From Candidatus Hydrogenedentota bacterium (GTDB lineage Bacteria > Hydrogenedentota > Hydrogenedentia > Hydrogenedentales > GCA-2746185): a stretch of DNA of 33,963 nucleotides. Location of the stretch: contig CANKTP010000020.1 of assembly GCA_947486375.1 (NCBI GenBank), forward strand, positions 1 to 33,963, given 5' to 3'. The translations under genes and the position numbers were made by a program. The first letter of the stretch is position 1. Every line of letters begins with the position of its first letter. The notes beneath the pieces are model-generated. The model saw only the letters and a program-made list of their open reading frames with translations, did no database searches and was not told where the DNA came from. Of this stretch, positions 29,692 to 33,963 are shown piece by piece.

Positions 29692-30309
29692 ATGCCGGAT
29701 GCTGCGCTCACTCTCCTATCGTGGAGCTTCGCGCTCCTCGCGTTCAGTGGTTCCCAGTTGATCGAGTCCAAGGCCGCGCCTTCGACAAATGACGCCCCCG
29801 CCGCCAAGCCCGCCCTACCGATCGAGATTAGTGTGGTTGCGGAACGTTCTCCCTCCGCCATCGGCGAGGAGTTCGAGGTCAAGGCGGTCGCGGTCCTGAC
29901 CGAGCCCTATCCCGCCGTGGTCATTTCCTTCCAATCGGCGCACGGCCCCATCGTTATCGTGGAAGGCGAAGACACCCGCCACACCTATCCCGCCGTCAAG
30001 CACAGGCTCGAAGCCCGGGCCACCGTCAAGACGACCGCGGCCGGCAAGGCCGAGCTACGCGCGGTTGCTTCTGTCCAAGACGACCTCGGCCGGGCCATCT
30101 ACGCCCCCGCCGCGTCCCTCTACATCGTCGCGGCGACCAACCGCGTGGTCACCGGCAGCAAAGGCTATCTCGAACTCGAGCTCGGACTGCTGAAGCAACA
30201 ACTCGACGCGGGCGAAATCTCGAAGACCCAATACGACGAGGCAGTAGGCAAGGCGATGCGCGGAGGTGCGACCACCTCGCGAACGCAAGTCGACGAACCC
30301 AGAGAGTAG
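29692..30309 (+). CDS. Small secreted protein, stand-alone paralogue of the N-terminal domain of the downstream giant protein
   Basis: MPDAALTLLSWSFALLAFSGSQLIES signal, then a beta-rich domain ending LYIVAATNRVVTGSKGYLELELGLLKQQLDAGEISKTQYDEAVGKAMRGGATT. GGGAGG RBS upstream of ATG 29692. Confidence 0.75.
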   Translation: MPDAALTLLSWSFALLAFSGSQLIESKAAPSTNDAPAAKPALPIEISVVAERSPSAIGEEFEVKAVAVLTEPYPAVVISFQSAHGPIVIVEGEDTRHTYPAVKHRLEARATVKTTAAGKAELRAVASVQDDLGRAIYAPAASLYIVAATNRVVTGSKGYLELELGLLKQQLDAGEISKTQYDEAVGKAMRGGATTSRTQVDEPRE

Positions 30310-30352
30310 TGCAATCATGGCCCACGTATTCACCAGCTGCGGAGGAATTCCA

Positions 30353-33300
30353 ATGAATGCGCATTCGGATAGTCCACGAAAACTTTTACTCATTGTTGCG
30401 ACGATCCTAGCGATGACATTCGCGGCGCTGCCCGCGAGTGCCACGAAACCGCCCGCAGTCGTCGAGATGGACCTTTCCGTCGATGAATCGGCGCTCGCCT
30501 CGGACCGCGATGCTACCTTGACCCTGGTCGCGGTGCCCATAGTGGACATCCGGAAAGCCCGCTTCGAATTCTCCGTGGCATACGGGGACGGCCGTATCTC
30601 CGGCACGGTGGCCGAAGACCTTGGGGACATCGTCGCCGGCGTCTCCTACACCATTACGTCGCGCTTGGCGCTGACCGGTTTAGGGAAAGTTGAAGTGCGC
30701 GTTACGGCCTTGGGCGTCGATACCTCGAGCGGCACGCTGTTTCGCCGGGCCACCTGCCTCTACGTCGTGTCCTCTGGGGATCAAGTCTCTTCCAGCAACG
30801 AAGGATACATTCCGGCACACCTCGACGCCTTGAAGCGCCGCGCCACCAACGGCGGACTGACTAAGTCCGCGCTCGACGATGAAGTTCATCGGGCGATGAC
30901 GGGCGGGGCAAAGACTGAAGTGATCGCCGGCAAACAGGGCAAGCAGGCCGGCATCGGCATTCAGGGAACGGCGAGCTGGACCGACAGCGGCGGGAGCACA
31001 CACCCAGCGCGCAACGTCACGGTGGAGGTTCACGACGCTGCCGATGCATCTCCGGATCCCCTTGCAACGACCACGGCATCGGCCTTCGATGGGTCGTTTG
31101 GCTTTTTCGGGATTGACGATTCTCCGGAAGAACTTCGGGATATTTTCATCCGTATCAAGGCGACAAGCGCGTTCGCCACAATCAAGGGCGCATCCGGCGG
31201 GAACATACACGCCGTCGACTCGGATACGGCCGAAGACGTCGAGGATGGTGGATTCCGCTTCTTTGGCGTGGTCGCGAACAACACGGATGACAACGCGCAG
31301 GCCTTCTCTGTTCATGATGGACTAGTGTTGATCATCGGCTATGCCGACAATTTCGGCGCCATCCCGCGAATCGACACTATTTTTCCAGGAACAGGGACAT
31401 TCTTCCGTCCGGCGACCAGCGAGATACACTTGGTGAAGGGCGATTGGCCAGACTGGGACATCATCGGCCATGAGTACACCCACTACTTCCAACGCCAGAA
31501 GGCAATTAGCGCAAGCCCCGGCGGGGGCCATGCCATTTTGCAAAACATGGCGGAGACGCTTACCAAGGACAACGGCGTCAGGCTGGCTTGGTCCGAAGGA
31601 CATGCCACCCATTTCGGTATCGCCGCGCAGATCGACCAAGGCGCATCCTCTCTGGGCGTGCCGGAGGTCGGGGACACCGCCTATATCGACACCATCGACG
31701 GGGGCGGGTTCACCTACGACATGGAGATCAATGACAGCAAGGGCGAAGGCACTGGCGAGGACAATGAGTTGTCGGTGCAACGCATCCTCTGGGACATTTA
31801 CGACGGTCCCGCAGATGCCAACGATCAGGTGGCGACGAGCAACTTCACGCTGACGAGCCTGATGATCGACAACACGGTCGTCACCTTGTCCCAGTTCTGG
31901 AATGCGCTAACGGCGACGACAGATACCCGGCAAGACGTCACGTACGGGTGCATCTTTGGCGACCACAATGTCGCGCCGGAACTAACGGCGCCCGCCGACG
32001 GGGCCGAGTTCTTGAGTGTCGACCCGCCTCCGGCGTTTCGTTGGATTCGCAACGGCGCTGGTCCCTCGAATCGCCTGAACAAGTTTACTGTCGAGTTCTG
32101 GAATGAGGACTTCACCAGCAACATCTTTACTTCGCCTGAGGTGGACGACCCTATGTTCACCCCAACGGACGAGCAGTGGGACACCATCCTCGCCGGCGGA
32201 GATGTGATCAAGTGGGTCGTTCGCGGACGAAATACAACCGCGGCCGAGACGGGAACATACGTCAGTTGCGACCGGACGATCGGCGGGGTGGACGTCGGGT
32301 TTGTCATAGACACCACGGGGAGCATGGGTCAAGAGATAGACGGAATCAAGGCTGCATTGACCGCCTTCGTCACCGCCCTCGAGGAGGAAGAGATTACGCC
32401 GTCGATCAACATTGTGACATTCGACGATTCTCCCTTCTCTCGAATCATTTCGGACGATCTTGTGGCGATTCAGGCAGAGGTCGATTCGCTTTTCGCCGGT
32501 GGGGGGGGCGATTGTCCGGAGGGTTCCGTGGAGGCGCTCAACTTGGCGGCGAAGAACGTCCGGGCGGGCGGGCGTATCCTGTTTGCCACGGATGCCGACG
32601 CGCACGATGGGCTTAATATACCGGCCACGATTGCCGCCCTGCGCGGGAAGGGCATCCGGGTTGATGTGTTGCTCTCGGCAAGTTGTTCGATTTTCAAGGA
32701 ACTCGGAAATTGCAACGATGCCGATTGCGCGGGCGATCAACTAGACAAAACTGTCGGGACTTGCGATCTCCCGGTATGCGACGATCCGATTGTCTATCCT
32801 CCCGACTATCCGACGGACGCGGTCGTCGTGTTCTCCGCGATTGCGGCGGAGAGCGGTGGCGTGTTCGCCTTCATCCCAGAGGTCAATCGCGGCGACCCAA
32901 CCCGCTTCAACAACGTCGCGTTGAACGCGATGCTAGGCACGGTATTTCCCGGCATTCTCGACCTAAACCCGGCGAAGGGGGCCCCCAATAGTACCCTCAA
33001 CGTCGTCTTTACGGGGTCGAACACGAACTTCAACGGCGAGAGCACGGTTGCTTTCGGTGGGACCGGCATCGCCGTGAACTCGACGGAAACCCTGAGTGCC
33101 ACAAGCCTGCGGGCAAACGTTAGCATTGCGGAAGATGCAGGGCAGAGTTTCCGCGACGTCACGGTGACGACGACCCTCGGTGACGATTCCATCGAGGAGG
33201 CCACGGGAACGGGGGCCTTCGAAGTCGAAATCTCCTTTGTTTCGGATCTCACCAGCCTGTTCCCCTCGTCCGGCGCGATCGGCGACACCCTGAACGTTGT

Positions 33301-33963
33301 CGTCACGGCGTTCCTGTCGAACTTCGACGAGACGACCACCATCGACTTCGGTACGGGGGTAACGGTGAACTCCTTTACCCCGAACAGCGCCACCGAGGGT
33401 ATTGCAAACATCACGATTACGGGGAGCGCGGCGCCGGGCTTCCACCAAGTGACTATTGGCGGGGACTTCGGCACCATATTCGACTCGTCCCCTGGGTCAT
33501 TCCTTGTCACCTCCGCGGATCTCGCCGAAGGCTTCCCGCGGATCGTTACGGTTACGCCCAATATCGCGTCGCCCGGAGGCAACGCCACGATTACCGTGGT
33601 AGGCGAAAACACAACCTTCGAGGACGGGGTGTCCTTTGGCACCGTAAGCGGCGAAGGCGTGACCGTCGACACCACGACGGTCAACTCGGCGACCGTGGCC
33701 GAACTCGAGATTACCGTAAGCCCGGATGCCCCGACCAGCTTCCGCGACCTAAGCGTGACTACCGGCGGCGAAGTGGCGACCGCCCTCAACGCGCTCGAAA
33801 TCGGCAACAGCCCCCCTGTGGCCGACGCCGGCGACGATCAGTTGATCACCGTCACCAGCACCGGCACGACCGACGTCACCCTGGACGGTTCCGGCTCGAC
33901 CGATCCGGGCGGCATCACTGCCTACGTGTGGACGGGTACTCCCGACCCCGCGGACGTGGCGGC
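30353..33963 (+). CDS. Giant secreted multidomain protein: N-domain / HExxH metalloprotease / vWA / IPT-TIG-like repeats / PKD (3'-truncated by the window end; absent from the ORF track)
   Basis: ATG 30353 with GGAGGA RBS. Hand translation gives 1203 codons without a stop: signal MNAHSDSPRKLLLIVATILAMTFAALPASA; DIIGHEYTHYFQ...LAWSEGHATHFG; VDVGFVIDTTGSMGQEIDGIKAAL...GGGGDCPEGS; SPPVADAGDDQLITV...LDGSGSTDPGG. Confidence 0.93.
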   Translation, partial: MNAHSDSPRKLLLIVATILAMTFAALPASATKPPAVVEMDLSVDESALASDRDATLTLVAVPIVDIRKARFEFSVAYGDGRISGTVAEDLGDIVAGVSYTITSRLALTGLGKVEVRVTALGVDTSSGTLFRRATCLYVVSSGDQVSSSNEGYIPAHLDALKRRATNGGLTKSALDDEVHRAMTGGAKTEVIAGKQGKQAGIGIQGTASWTDSGGSTHPARNVTVEVHDAADASPDPLATTTASAFDGSFGFFGIDDSPEELRDIFIRIKATSAFATIKGASGGNIHAVDSDTAEDVEDGGFRFFGVVANNTDDNAQAFSVHDGLVLIIGYADNFGAIPRIDTIFPGTGTFFRPATSEIHLVKGDWPDWDIIGHEYTHYFQRQKAISASPGGGHAILQNMAETLTKDNGVRLAWSEGHATHFGIAAQIDQGASSLGVPEVGDTAYIDTIDGGGFTYDMEINDSKGEGTGEDNELSVQRILWDIYDGPADANDQVATSNFTLTSLMIDNTVVTLSQFWNALTATTDTRQDVTYGCIFGDHNVAPELTAPADGAEFLSVDPPPAFRWIRNGAGPSNRLNKFTVEFWNEDFTSNIFTSPEVDDPMFTPTDEQWDTILAGGDVIKWVVRGRNTTAAETGTYVSCDRTIGGVDVGFVIDTTGSMGQEIDGIKAALTAFVTALEEEEITPSINIVTFDDSPFSRIISDDLVAIQAEVDSLFAGGGGDCPEGSVEALNLAAKNVRAGGRILFATDADAHDGLNIPATIAALRGKGIRVDVLLSASCSIFKELGNCNDADCAGDQLDKTVGTCDLPVCDDPIVYPPDYPTDAVVVFSAIAAESGGVFAFIPEVNRGDPTRFNNVALNAMLGTVFPGILDLNPAKGAPNSTLNVVFTGSNTNFNGESTVAFGGTGIAVNSTETLSATSLRANVSIAEDAGQSFRDVTVTTTLGDDSIEEATGTGAFEVEISFVSDLTSLFPSSGAIGDTLNVVVTAFLSNFDETTTIDFGTGVTVNSFTPNSATEGIANITITGSAAPGFHQVTIGGDFGTIFDSSPGSFLVTSADLAEGFPRIVTVTPNIASPGGNATITVVGENTTFEDGVSFGTVSGEGVTVDTTTVNSATVAELEITVSPDAPTSFRDLSVTTGGEVATALNALEIGNSPPVADAGDDQLITVTSTGTTDVTLDGSGSTDPGGITAYVWTGTPDPADVA

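Noticed and set aside
32806-33807. 333-aa minus-strand ORF
   Set aside because: Antisense to the giant secreted protein's repeat region; Val/Thr/Ser-rich composition mirrors the plus strand.

Overview
This 34 kb high-GC window looks like an uncultured PVC or Hydrogenedentes-type bacterium; that placement is inferred from the DUF1501/DUF1549/DUF1553/PSCyt gene set and is not proven here. Gene blocks from left to right: (1) an ABC-2 permease with an internally duplicated core, probably cut at the left edge; (2) a fused acyl-CoA synthetase/GNAT protein; (3) an ABC-2 permease + ATPase pair; (4) a ThuA-like protein, a MATE transporter and a UDP-glucuronate-epimerase-like SDR; (5) a five-gene minus-strand cassette DUF1501 -> PPC -> PSCyt2/PSD1 (DUF1549/DUF1553) -> coiled-coil/Pro-Ala protein -> cytochrome c/WD40; (6) a ProC -> LolA-like -> Maf -> beta-CASP MBL cluster; (7) a ParDE toxin-antitoxin pair; (8) a PKD + hydrazine-synthase-alpha-like monohaem lipoprotein; (9) a DUF3352-like secreted protein; (10) a right-edge locus. 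The main result is at the right edge. An uninterrupted reading frame from ATG 30353 to the end of the window (1203 codons, no stop) is missing from the supplied ORF track because it runs off the end. It encodes a secreted multidomain protein with an HEYTH...E gluzincin-like metalloprotease, a hemicentin-like vWA domain (DTTGSM, GGGDCPE), about three IPT/TIG-like beta repeats and a PKD domain. The small secreted protein just upstream (29692..30309) is a stand-alone paralogue of its N-terminal domain, so the two genes look like a candidate undescribed protease/partner pair. The intergenic regions also hold several different palindromic or phrase-like repeat families, many with long near-perfect inverted arms.
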